Assembly: GCF_017639205.1 (NCBI RefSeq) | Contig: NZ_CP071139.1 | Location: 2,806,001 to 2,870,000 of the forward strand | Direction: 5' to 3' | DNA: 64,000 nt | Source: Streptomyces nojiriensis | GTDB taxonomy: Bacteria; Actinomycetota; Actinomycetes; Streptomycetales; Streptomycetaceae | Position numbers and translations under genes: made by a program | Part shown: positions 45,824-52,530 of the stretch, in pieces | Position numbering within the stretch: the stretch's first letter is position 1 | Layout of the letters: each line of letters starts with the position of its first letter | Notes under the pieces: model-generated | Databases searched by the model: none | The model's input: only the letters and a program-made list of their open reading frames with translations | Told to the model about the DNA's origin: nothing

Positions 45824-46080
45824 GCCCGTACCTCCTTGGGAAGGCCGAGGATCCGCTCGGCGATGAGGTTGCGCCGGATCTCGTCCGAGCCCGCGTAGAC
45901 GGGCCGGCCGATGCAGGTCCAGCCGTGGGCCGCCATGTGGCGCTCCCGCGCGAGGCGTTCGGCGAAGGCCTCGTGCTCCCGGCCGGGGCCGCCGCGGCCC
46001 TTGGGGCCGGCGAACTCGCCGTTGAGGCGGGCCCGTAGCCACCCCCGGACCCCGGTGCGGAACTCCTCGACGCTGCTCAT
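45820..46080 (-). pseudogene. fadE30-like acyl-CoA dehydrogenase with in-frame core deletion
   Basis: 86-residue frame. Residues 1-58 are a normal acyl-CoA dehydrogenase head (MSSVEEFRTGVRGWLRARLN to HMAAHGWTCIG) and residues 59-86 the normal tail (RPVYAGSDEIRRNLIAERIL, then GLPKE). About 290 residues between, with the whole FAD and CoA sites, are missing, so no enzyme activity is possible. The reading frame is kept exactly, and the GTGA overlap with ipdF is intact, so it may survive only as a translational lead-in. By position it was FadE30, which acts early in HIP breakdown. ATG 46080 is 13 bases from the operator. Confidence 0.88.
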
Positions 46081-46093
46081 GGCCGTACGTTAA

Positions 46094-46114
46094 CCTACCA
46101 AACACTTGTTAGGG
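46094..46114. promoter_or_regulatory. Putative KstR2 operator 2 (fadE30-ipdF operon / plus-strand divergent promoter)
   Basis: CCTACCAAACACTTGTTAGG (46094-46113). Its core ACCAAACACTTGTT matches AnCAAGnnCTTGnT with one change. In reverse complement it reads CCTAACAAGTGTTTGGTAGG, nearly the same as the operator at 35395. It lies 13 bases from the fadE30 remnant start and faces the enoyl-CoA hydratase remnant and fadE genes on the other side. Confidence 0.82.
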
Positions 46115-46196
46115 AAGCTCGCTCGTGAAGGATGGCCACCGCATGCCCGACGACCGCAGGCCCGACGACCGCCCGCCCGACGGCACACCCGTGCGC

Positions 46197-46436
46197 GCGC
46201 CGGGCCGGCATCAGCCCGCCCGCCGCGCAGGCCCCGCGCACCGAGGCGATCACCGGCTTCGGCAGCTCCCGCCGGCGCCGGCACATCCCCGGCTACACCT
46301 CCGACTCGCGCGCGAAGCGGGCCTCGGCGCCCGGCCGCCCGGTGTGGTCCCACCACAGGCCGGCCCGCCGCTCGAAGGGCAGGTGGGCGCCGCGCCCGGG
46401 GGTGCCGATGTCGTGGCCCGCGGAGAAGTGCTCGGC
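46197..46436 (-). pseudogene. Enoyl-CoA hydratase fragment, inverted part
   Basis: On the minus strand the sequence reads EHFSAGHDIGTPGRG, FERRAGLWWDHTGRPGAEAR, FARESEV, a TAG stop (46293-46295), then GMCRRRRELPKPVIASVRGA and CAAGGLM. This is the middle third of an EchA-type hydratase with both oxyanion-hole blocks, in correct order. The stop replaces a tyrosine codon; after GGLM the match ends. The C-terminal third of the same type of protein is on the opposite strand and begins at the very point where this one starts. The head of the protein (about 55 residues) is missing. Confidence 0.78.
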
Positions 46437-46694
46437 ATGGTCAACCGGGTCGTGGAAGCGGCCGAGCCGGCGGCCGAGACCGAGCGGCCGGCGCTGCCGA
46501 TCGCCGGGATGCCCGCCTGCGGACCGGCGCCGGCCAAGCGGGCCGTCAACCAGGCCGAGGACCTCCAGGGCCTGCACACCGGCATGGACTCGGTGTGCGG
46601 GCTGCACCACCACGCCCACGCGCACAACGCGGAGACGGCGGCGGACTCGCTCGGCGGCGTGAACACGGCCGCCCCGAAGGAGGCGAACACCTGA
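46434..46694 (+). pseudogene. Enoyl-CoA hydratase fragment, C-terminal part
   Basis: Plus strand reading GMVNRVVEAAEPAAETERPA, AKRAVNQAEDLQGLHTGMDS and LHHHAHAHNAETAADSLGGV, the last 85 residues of an EchA-type enoyl-CoA hydratase (family end KRAVNQAEDLQG-x-TGM). Its TGA stop overlaps the ATG of the next gene (TGATG), so it was once the gene before fadE31-like and translation coupling may persist from an internal ATG (46437). The two catalytic blocks are on the opposite strand at 46197-46436. A short repeat around GAAGTGCTC / GAGCAC at the join may have guided the inversion. Confidence 0.78.
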
Positions 46695-47839
46695 TGGAAC
46701 TCACGCACACGGCGGACGTGGAGGCCTTCCGGGCCGAGGCCCGCGCCTGGCTCCGCGCCCACGTCCCGGCCCGGCCCCTGCCCTCCCTGGAGACGGCCGA
46801 GGGCTTCGCGGCGCACCGGGAGTGGGAGGCGCTGCTGCACGCGGACCGCTGGTCGGTGGTCTCGTGGCCCGAGGAGTACGGGGGCCGGGGCGCGGACATC
46901 GTCAAGTGGCTGGTCTTCGAGGAGGAGTACTGGGCCGCGGGCGCGCCCGGCCGGGTCTCGCAGAACGGCATCAACCTCCTCGCCCCCACCCTCTTCGACC
47001 ACGCGAGCGCGCCGCAGCGCTCGCGGGTGCTGCCGTCGATGGCGAGCGGCGAGGTGATCTGGGCGCAGGCCTGGTCGGAGCCCGAGTCGGGGTCCGACCT
47101 GGCCTCGCTGACGTCGCGGGCGGTCCGCACGGACGGCGGCTGGCTGCTGACCGGGCAAAAGACCTGGTCCTCGCGGGCGGCCTTCGCGGACCGCGCCTTC
47201 GGGATCTTCCGCACCGACCCGGACGCCCCGAAACCCCATCAGGGGCTGACGTACCTGATGTTCGACCTGCGGGCGCCCGGGGTGACGGTGCGGCCCATCG
47301 GCCGGCTCGACGGCAAGCCGGCCTTCGCGGAGCTCTTCCTGGACCAGGTCTTCGTACCGGACGAGGACGTGATCGGGGAGCCGGGGCAGGGCTGGCGGAT
47401 CGCGATGTCGACGACCGGCAACGAGCGCGGGCTGACCCTGCGCTCCCCCGGCCGCTTCCTGGCCGCGGCGGACCGGCTGATCGGGCTGTGGCGCGCGCAC
47501 GGGGACCCGTCCGACGGCGCGCTGCGGGACCGGGTGGCGGACGCGGTGGTCGGGGCGCGCGCGTACGAGCTGTTCACCTGGGCGAACGCCTCCCGCTTCG
47601 CGGCGGGCGGCACGATCGGCGCCGAGTCCAGCCTGAACAAGGTGTTCTGGTCGCAGTACGACATCGCGCTGCACGAGACGGCGCTGGACCTGCTGGGCGC
47701 GGACGCGGAGCTCGCGGAGGGCGAGTGGGCCGAGCCGTGGATCTTCTCGCTGGCCGGGCCGATCTACGCGGGGACGAACGAGATCCAGCGCGACATCATC
47801 GCCGAGCGGCTGCTCGGCCTCCCGAAGGGCCGCCGCTGA
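46694..47839 (+). CDS. Acyl-CoA dehydrogenase, FadE31-like subunit
   Basis: 381 residues of the acyl-CoA dehydrogenase fold. WSVVSWPEEYGGRGADIVKW at the head, the FAD loop AQAWSEPESGSDLASL, LTGQKTWSS, and the tail SLAGPIYAGTNEIQRDIIAE are present. Steroid-type FadE enzymes are alpha2beta2 pairs made from adjacent genes, and this one is followed by a shorter partner with TGATG overlap. Position next to the fadE30-ipdF operon suggests FadE31 in HIP side-product dehydrogenation; it could also be another FadE pair. ATG 46694 has AAGGAGG upstream inside the hydratase remnant. Confidence 0.88.
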   Translation: MELTHTADVEAFRAEARAWLRAHVPARPLPSLETAEGFAAHREWEALLHADRWSVVSWPEEYGGRGADIVKWLVFEEEYWAAGAPGRVSQNGINLLAPTLFDHASAPQRSRVLPSMASGEVIWAQAWSEPESGSDLASLTSRAVRTDGGWLLTGQKTWSSRAAFADRAFGIFRTDPDAPKPHQGLTYLMFDLRAPGVTVRPIGRLDGKPAFAELFLDQVFVPDEDVIGEPGQGWRIAMSTTGNERGLTLRSPGRFLAAADRLIGLWRAHGDPSDGALRDRVADAVVGARAYELFTWANASRFAAGGTIGAESSLNKVFWSQYDIALHETALDLLGADAELAEGEWAEPWIFSLAGPIYAGTNEIQRDIIAERLLGLPKGRR

Positions 47840-48852
47840 TGCGCTTCCTGCCGACCGACGAGCAGTCGGACTTCGCCCGTACGCTGCGCTCCCTGCTGGG
47901 CTCGGCACAGGTTCCGGGGGCGGTACGGGCCTGGGCGGACGGCGACGCGGGGCCCGGGCGGGCCCTGTGGTCCCGGCTCGCGGGGACGGGCCTGTTCGCG
48001 CTGGCCGTCCCGGAGGCGTACGAGGGGGCGGGCCTGCTCCCGCCGGAGCTGTCCCTCGGTTTCGTGGAGCTGGGCCGGGCCGGGGTGCCGGGGCCGGTGG
48101 TGGAGAGCGCCGCGGTGTCGGTGCTGCTGGCGGAGCTGGCGGACGAGACGCTCGCCAAGCGGTTCCTGCCGGGGCTGGCGCAGGGCGAGAGCTCGGCCAC
48201 GCTGACCCTGCCGGGCGGGAGCCCGTACGCGCTGGACGCGGACGCGGCGACGTACTGCTTCACGGTGTCGGCGGCGGGCGAACTGCGGCTGGCGGGCGGC
48301 GCGGGCGGCGCGGACCCGGCAGGCGAACCGGTGCGGTCGACGGACCCCGCGCGCCGGCTGTCCCGCCCGCCGGCCGGCGGGGGTGAACTGCTGGCGGCGG
48401 GACCGGCGGTGGCCCGGGCGGCCGGGGCGGCCGGACGGTGGGCCCGGTTGCTGACGGCGGCCCAGTGCCTGGGCGTCGGCGAGGCGCTGCTGGCCAGGAC
48501 GGTGGAGTACGCGAAGCAGCGCACGCAGTTCGGGACGCCGATCGGGACCTTCCAGGCCGTGAAGCACCGGCTGGCGGACACCCTGCTCGACCTGGAGTTC
48601 GCCCGCCCGCTGGTGTGGGCGGCGGCGCTGTCGCTCGGCCCGGGCGAGGTGGCGGCGGCGAAACTGGCGGCGGGCGAGGCGTCCTACCGGGCGGCGCTGA
48701 CGGCGCTCCAGATCCACGGCGCGGTGGGCTACACCGAGGAGCTGGACCTGTCCCTGTGGCTGCGCAAGGCCCGCCCCCTGAGGGACGCCTGGGGAACGCC
48801 GTCGGCCTGCCGGGCCGAGGTCCTGCGGTCCCTCACACCACCGCGACGCTGA
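47839..48852 (+). CDS. Acyl-CoA dehydrogenase, FadE32/33-like subunit
   Basis: 337 residues, the short partner. It has the acyl-CoA dehydrogenase head (LPTDEQSDFARTLRSLL), a divergent middle, and the C-terminal helices with LLARTVEYAKQRTQFGTPIG, FQAVKHRLADTLLD and LQIHGAVGYTEELDLSLWL; arginine in QRTQFGTPIG is the conserved FAD contact. Short partners in these heterotetramers have lost one of the FAD sites. ATG 47839 overlaps the stop of the long subunit (TGATG), so both are made together. Its 3' end overlaps the convergent methyltransferase gene by 20 bases. Confidence 0.87.
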   Translation: MRFLPTDEQSDFARTLRSLLGSAQVPGAVRAWADGDAGPGRALWSRLAGTGLFALAVPEAYEGAGLLPPELSLGFVELGRAGVPGPVVESAAVSVLLAELADETLAKRFLPGLAQGESSATLTLPGGSPYALDADAATYCFTVSAAGELRLAGGAGGADPAGEPVRSTDPARRLSRPPAGGGELLAAGPAVARAAGAAGRWARLLTAAQCLGVGEALLARTVEYAKQRTQFGTPIGTFQAVKHRLADTLLDLEFARPLVWAAALSLGPGEVAAAKLAAGEASYRAALTALQIHGAVGYTEELDLSLWLRKARPLRDAWGTPSACRAEVLRSLTPPRR

Positions 48853-49558
48853 GGTTCACGACGTACTGCTCCTCGACGATGCCGTCCGGGAAGAGCGGGT
48901 TCAGCAGCTCCCGCTCCCCCGCGAAGTACGCGCGGGTGCGGTCCTCGCCCAGGACCAGGAAGGCGGAGTGACTGGCGAGGTTGGCGAGGTGGTCGTCCAG
49001 CGTGATGCGCCGGGTCCACGTCACGGACCGGGTGGTGAACCCGCCGAGTCCCTCGGGCAGCGTGCGGTGGGTCTCCTCCTCGACCCCGAAGAAGACGCGG
49101 AGCCGCTCCTCCTGTGCGGCGATCCACGGCACGGTGGCGTCCGCGTCGTTCCACCAGAGCGCGAGCGCGCCGCCGGGGCGCAGCACCCGCCGGGCCTCGG
49201 GCACGGAGCGGGCCGGGTCGGTCCAGTGCCAGGCCTGGGCGTAGGTGAGCAGGTCGAACGCGCCGGTGGCCAGCGGCAGCCGGTCCCCGTCGCCGCGCAC
49301 GATCGGGATCCCGGGGTGCGCGCGGCGGAACTCGGCGGCCATTCCGTCCCCGGGCTCCACGGCGAGGACCTCCGCGCCGCGCTCGTGCAGCAGCGCGGTG
49401 GCGATCCCGGTCCCGGCTCCCACGTCGGCCACCCGGGCCCCGGCGAGCGGCCGCCCGGTGAGGGACTCGACGGCGTCGAGGAGGGCCGGGGGGTAGCTGG
49501 GGCGGTGGGCCGCGTACGAAGCGGCTGCTGCATCGAAGGAACGGGCACGTGTGGTCAT
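48833..49558 (-). CDS. Class I SAM-dependent methyltransferase
   Basis: 241 residues. SAM-binding motif I is RVADVGAGTGIATALLHERG (about 43-62), motif II VLAVEPGDGMAAEF, then the LPLATGAFDLLTYAQAWHWT post-motif typical of Methyltransf_11 enzymes, many of which methylate small molecules. ATG 49558 places motif I at the usual distance; an earlier start at 49579 would add seven residues. It ends inside the last codons of the convergent fadE gene. Substrate unknown; nothing ties it to steroids. Confidence 0.9.
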   Translation of the reverse strand: MTTRARSFDAAAASYAAHRPSYPPALLDAVESLTGRPLAGARVADVGAGTGIATALLHERGAEVLAVEPGDGMAAEFRRAHPGIPIVRGDGDRLPLATGAFDLLTYAQAWHWTDPARSVPEARRVLRPGGALALWWNDADATVPWIAAQEERLRVFFGVEEETHRTLPEGLGGFTTRSVTWTRRITLDDHLANLASHSAFLVLGEDRTRAYFAGERELLNPLFPDGIVEEQYVVNLSVAVV

Positions 49559-49611
49559 GCGTCCATTGTTTTCGATCACACAATCGGTAACAAGATCGAG
49601 GTACTTGCACC

Positions 49612-50061
49612 ATGCGAAGGACGATGACCACCGTGACCGCGTGCGCCGCGGCGGCCGTACTGCTCACCGGCTGCGGGGGCGCGAAGCCGAAGCCGGAGCC
49701 GGCCGACGGGAGCAAGGGGCCCGCGGCCTCGGCGAGCGCCCCGTCCGCCCCCGCCAAGGCCGGCGGTGCGACCCACGAGGTGACCCTGGAGGTCGGCGGC
49801 ACCGGCACGACGGCGGTCATGTACAACGGCATCGGCAGCGGCTTCGGGCAGCAGACCCTGCCGTGGTCGAAGAGCGGCACCGCGGAGCTCACCGCGGCGG
49901 AGCAGAAGGTGGGCTACCTCGTGAGCGTGATCCCGGGCACGATCAACGGCGCCGACGGCACGCTGCAGCAGGCCCCGTGCGTCATCAAGGTCGACGGGAA
50001 GAAGGTCGCGGAGAGCGACGGCGTCACGACCGCGAAGGGCTGCTCCTACACGATCAAGTAG
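49612..50061 (+). CDS. Small lipoprotein, MmpS-like beta domain
   Basis: 149 residues. The signal is MTTVTACAAAAVLLTGCGG, with the lipobox cysteine in LTGC, so the protein is lipid-anchored outside. A Lys/Pro/Ser/Ala linker follows and then a beta-sandwich of about 90 residues (HEVTLEVGGTGTTAVMYNGI, then LPWSKSGTAELTAAEQKVGY) resembling MmpS-family transport accessory domains. Two cysteines (APCVIKVDGK and KGCSYTIK) probably form a disulphide. No MmpL transporter is adjacent. ATG 49612; the inner ATG 49624 is also possible. The repeat element B begins 16 bases after the stop. Confidence 0.75.
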   Translation: MRRTMTTVTACAAAAVLLTGCGGAKPKPEPADGSKGPAASASAPSAPAKAGGATHEVTLEVGGTGTTAVMYNGIGSGFGQQTLPWSKSGTAELTAAEQKVGYLVSVIPGTINGADGTLQQAPCVIKVDGKKVAESDGVTTAKGCSYTIK

Positions 50062-50077
50062 CCGCGGGACCCCCTAG

Positions 50078-50238
50078 GTCGTCTCTTTCGGATCTTGTCG
50101 GCCGAGCCCGCGGCGTCCGGTGCCGTGGATGGCAAGGCGGAGGGGCGCACCGTGTACTGGACGTACTCGGGCGCTCCGACGACGCGGCCAGGTGCGGTGC
50201 CGGGCGTCGCGGGCCCGGCAAGATCCGGAAGAGACGGC
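50078..50238 (-). mobile_element. MITE-like inverted-repeat element, copy B
   Basis: 161 bp, flanked on both sides by CTAG (50074-50077 and 50239-50242), an apparent 4-bp target duplication. The ends, GTCGTCTCTTTCGGATCTTG and the complement of GCCGTCTCTTCCGGATCTTG, form an inverted repeat of about 45 bp. The element is about 96% identical to the reverse complement of copy A (six base changes and one 1-base gap by eye). It encodes nothing. The right CTAG contains the TAG stop of the membrane-protein gene on the minus strand. As RNA the element would fold into one long hairpin and could stop transcription of that gene. Confidence 0.8.
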
Positions 50239-50787
50239 CTAGCTGCGGGGGCGCAGGGAGAGGCGGCCGGTGAGGGCCGTCTGGAGCAGGAGCAGGGTCC
50301 CGGTGGCGGCCGCCGGCCAGAGGGGGTGGTCCGGGCGGGGGCCCACGGCCCAGGCCGGGCCGTCGGGGTCCACCGTCACGGTGAGGCGGGCGCCGACCGG
50401 GAGGTCCTGCTCCACCGGGCCGGGCAGGTCCCGGCCGGCCTCCGTGCGCAGCCGCAGCGACGGGGACGAGGTCGAGCCGTCCCGCGCCACGGTCCGTTCG
50501 GCGACGACCGCCCGTTCCTCCCGGCCGCGGTCGTGGAGGGTGTGCCGGTCCCAGGTGATCCCGCCGGCCACCGTGACGCCGACCGCGAGGAGGGCGACGC
50601 AGATGCGGGCGACGAACTCCGCGCCGGTGCCGTGCGGTACCGCCGCGCCGACGACGAAGACGGCCAGCAGGACCGGGATCCAGGCTCCCCCGGGTCCCCG
50701 GAGCAGCCAGATCGCGCCGAACTCCACCGCCAGGAGAAGGCAGTTGCGCACGGCGGCGCCCGGCAGTCTCCGTATCAGTTCAGCCAT
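50239..50787 (-). CDS. Membrane protein of unknown function
   Basis: 182 residues with three hydrophobic segments near the N-terminus (AVRNCLLLAVEFGAIWLL, WIPVLLAVFVVGAAV, ARICVALLAVGVTVAGGI), then an exposed domain of about 70 residues and a last membrane segment near the C-terminus (WPAAATGTLLLLQTAL). It has no recognisable catalytic motif. ATG 50787 is taken as the start, close to the first membrane helix. Its TAG stop codon is part of the CTAG bordering repeat element B, so the insertion ended exactly at the gene end. Not in an operon. Confidence 0.72.
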   Translation of the reverse strand: MAELIRRLPGAAVRNCLLLAVEFGAIWLLRGPGGAWIPVLLAVFVVGAAVPHGTGAEFVARICVALLAVGVTVAGGITWDRHTLHDRGREERAVVAERTVARDGSTSSPSLRLRTEAGRDLPGPVEQDLPVGARLTVTVDPDGPAWAVGPRPDHPLWPAAATGTLLLLQTALTGRLSLRPRS

Positions 50788-50794
50788 GGACACA

Positions 50795-51799
50795 TCATGC
50801 CCGGGAGCCCGGTAGGATCCGCCACCCGGGCGGGGTCGTAGCACAGAGGCAGTGCGCCTGCTCCATTGCAGGAGGACGCCGGTTCGAATCCGGCCGCCCC
50901 GCCCTTCCCGCCCCCGCCACCCAGGCCGCGGCCGCCCGCAGCGCGGCGGCACCCTCCGGCAGCGGCAGGCCCAGGAAGCCGTGGAAGACCCCCGGGTGGA
51001 GCTGGAGCGTGCAGTCGACGCCGGCCGCCGCCAGCCGGCGGGCGTACGCGAGGCCCTCGTCGCGCAGCACGTCGCAGTCGGCGAGGACGATCAGGGCGGG
51101 CGGCAGGCCCGACAGGTCGGGGGCGCGCAGCGGCGAGACGTGCGGGTGCTCCGGGTCCCCGCCGTAGCGGTCCCAGTACCAGGCCATGTGAGCGGCGGTG
51201 TGGAAGTAGCCCTCCGCGTACGCCTCCACGGAGGCGGAGTCCATCCGGGCGTCCAGCGGCGGGTAGAACAGCACCTGTCCCGCTACGAGTCCGGGCGCGC
51301 GCAGGGCCGTCACGGCCGCGAGGTTGCCACCGCTGGAGTCCCCCGCCAGCACCACCCGGCCGGGGTCGCAGCCGAGCGCGCGGGCCCGCTCCCGGGCCCA
51401 GAGCAGGACGGTGAGCGCGTCGTCCGGCGCCGCCGGCCAGGGGTGTTCCGGGGCCAGCCGGTAGTCCGCCGAGACGACCACCGCGCCCGCGGCCACGGCC
51501 AGGGAGCGGCAGGTCGCGTCGTGGGTGTCCAGGCCGCACATCACCCAGCCGCCGCCGTGCAGGAAGACGACCAGGGGGCGGCCGGACCGGCCGGGCTCGG
51601 GGTCGTAGACGCGGACCGGCACCCCGTCCGCGACGGCGTCGGACACCGAGGCCACGGCCGGGCCCTCGCGGCCGGACCCGGACGCCGCGGCCGCCCGCAG
51701 GGCGTGGAGGTCGCCCGGCCCCGGGAAGCCGGCGGTCATCGCGTCGCACAGCTGCCGGGCCCGTGGTGAGAGGGGGTCGGGTGCACGGAGGTCGCTCAT
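50795..51799 (-). CDS. Alpha/beta hydrolase (HSL/acetyl-esterase type) reading through a tRNA
   Basis: 334 residues. The hormone-sensitive-lipase family pattern is clear: HGGGWVMCGLDTHD (oxyanion), nucleophile in LAGDSSGGNLAAV, D in LADCDVLRDEG and H in PGVFHGFLG. The hydrolase domain should end near residue 294; the last 40 residues come from reading the antisense of the tRNA-like gene (GRPDSNRRPPAMEQAHCLC), because no stop codon precedes it. ATG 51799 overlaps the SDR stop (ATGA), so it is last in the LLM-SDR-hydrolase operon. It likely hydrolyses short acyl esters; possible steroid-ester link is only contextual. Confidence 0.87.
   Translation of the reverse strand: MSDLRAPDPLSPRARQLCDAMTAGFPGPGDLHALRAAAASGSGREGPAVASVSDAVADGVPVRVYDPEPGRSGRPLVVFLHGGGWVMCGLDTHDATCRSLAVAAGAVVVSADYRLAPEHPWPAAPDDALTVLLWARERARALGCDPGRVVLAGDSSGGNLAAVTALRAPGLVAGQVLFYPPLDARMDSASVEAYAEGYFHTAAHMAWYWDRYGGDPEHPHVSPLRAPDLSGLPPALIVLADCDVLRDEGLAYARRLAAAGVDCTLQLHPGVFHGFLGLPLPEGAAALRAAAAWVAGAGRAGRPDSNRRPPAMEQAHCLCATTPPGWRILPGSRA
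50829..50903 (+). tRNA. tRNA-like gene, identity uncertain
   Basis: Acceptor GGCGGGG / CCCCGCC (7 bp), D arm GCAC-AGAGGCA-GTGC, anticodon stem CCTGC / GCAGG, variable loop AGGAC, T arm GCCGG-TTCGAAT-CCGGC. Two departures: five bases (TCGTA) instead of two between acceptor and D stem, and a two-base CG between T arm and acceptor, so the acceptor can be extended to nine pairs with one bulged T; and an anticodon loop of six bases (TCCATT), from which either CCA or CAT could be read. No CCA end is encoded. It is read antisense by the hydrolase gene. Fold is clear, function and charging are not. Confidence 0.6.
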
Positions 51800-52527
51800 G
51801 CGGTCGTCATCCCCCCGTCCACGGTGAACTCGCTGCCCGTCACGTACGAGGACGCGTCCGAGCAGAGGAAGAGGACCAGCTGCCCGACCTCCTCCGGGCG
51901 GCCCATGCGCCCCAGCGGTACGTGCGACCAGTCCCGGCCCGCCACCGCCTCGGCCACCATCGGGGTGTCGATGGCCCCCGGGTGCACCGAGTTGACCCGG
52001 ATGCGGTCCCCGGCGAGGTCGAGCGCCGCCGACCGGGTCAGTCCGCGCAGCCCGAACTTGGTGGATCCGTAGGCGGCGTGGCCCGGTATCCCGACCAGTC
52101 CGGCGGTGGAGGAGATGTTGACGACCGAGCCGCCCCCGCCCGCCCGCAGCACCGGAGCGACCGCCTGGATGCCGAGGAACGGGCCGAGCAGGTTGACCCG
52201 CAGGAGCGCCTCGAAGTCCTCGAGCCGCTGCTGCTCCACGTGGGCGGTGCGCCACAGGGCCGCATTGTTGACCAGCGCCGACACCGTCCCGAAGGCGCGG
52301 ACCGACCGCTCCATCACGCTCGCCCAGCTCGCCGCGTCCGCCACGTCGTGGCGGACGTACAGTCCCTGGTCGCCGAGTTCGGCGGCGACCGCCCGGCCCT
52401 CGTCCTCCCGTACGTCGGTGACGACGACCCGGGCTCCCGCCTCCGCGCACAGCCGGGCCTCGGCGGCACCCTGGCCGCGACCGGCGCCGGTGATCACGAC
52501 GACCTTCCCGTCGAGCCGCTCCCCCAC
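51796..52527 (-). CDS. SDR, 3-alpha/20-beta-hydroxysteroid dehydrogenase-like
   Basis: 243 residues of the classical SDR type. KVVVITGAGRGQGAAEARLC at the head, NNAALWRTAHVE, the catalytic block NISSTAGLVGIPGHAAYGST followed by K, and HPGAIDTPMV are present. The head sequence LDGKVVVITGAGRGQGAAEA is reminiscent of the 3-alpha,20-beta-hydroxysteroid dehydrogenase of Streptomyces, but many SDRs share it. GTG 52527 starts three bases after the LLM gene stop; the stop overlaps the hydrolase start. It lies outside the KstR2 block, so a steroid role is only suggested. Confidence 0.85.
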   Translation of the reverse strand: MGERLDGKVVVITGAGRGQGAAEARLCAEAGARVVVTDVREDEGRAVAAELGDQGLYVRHDVADAASWASVMERSVRAFGTVSALVNNAALWRTAHVEQQRLEDFEALLRVNLLGPFLGIQAVAPVLRAGGGGSVVNISSTAGLVGIPGHAAYGSTKFGLRGLTRSAALDLAGDRIRVNSVHPGAIDTPMVAEAVAGRDWSHVPLGRMGRPEEVGQLVLFLCSDASSYVTGSEFTVDGGMTTA

Positions 52528-52530
52528 GGC

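Noticed and set aside
50829..50903. Selenocysteine tRNA
   Set aside because: Too short, no long variable arm and no UCA anticodon; no selA or selB nearby.
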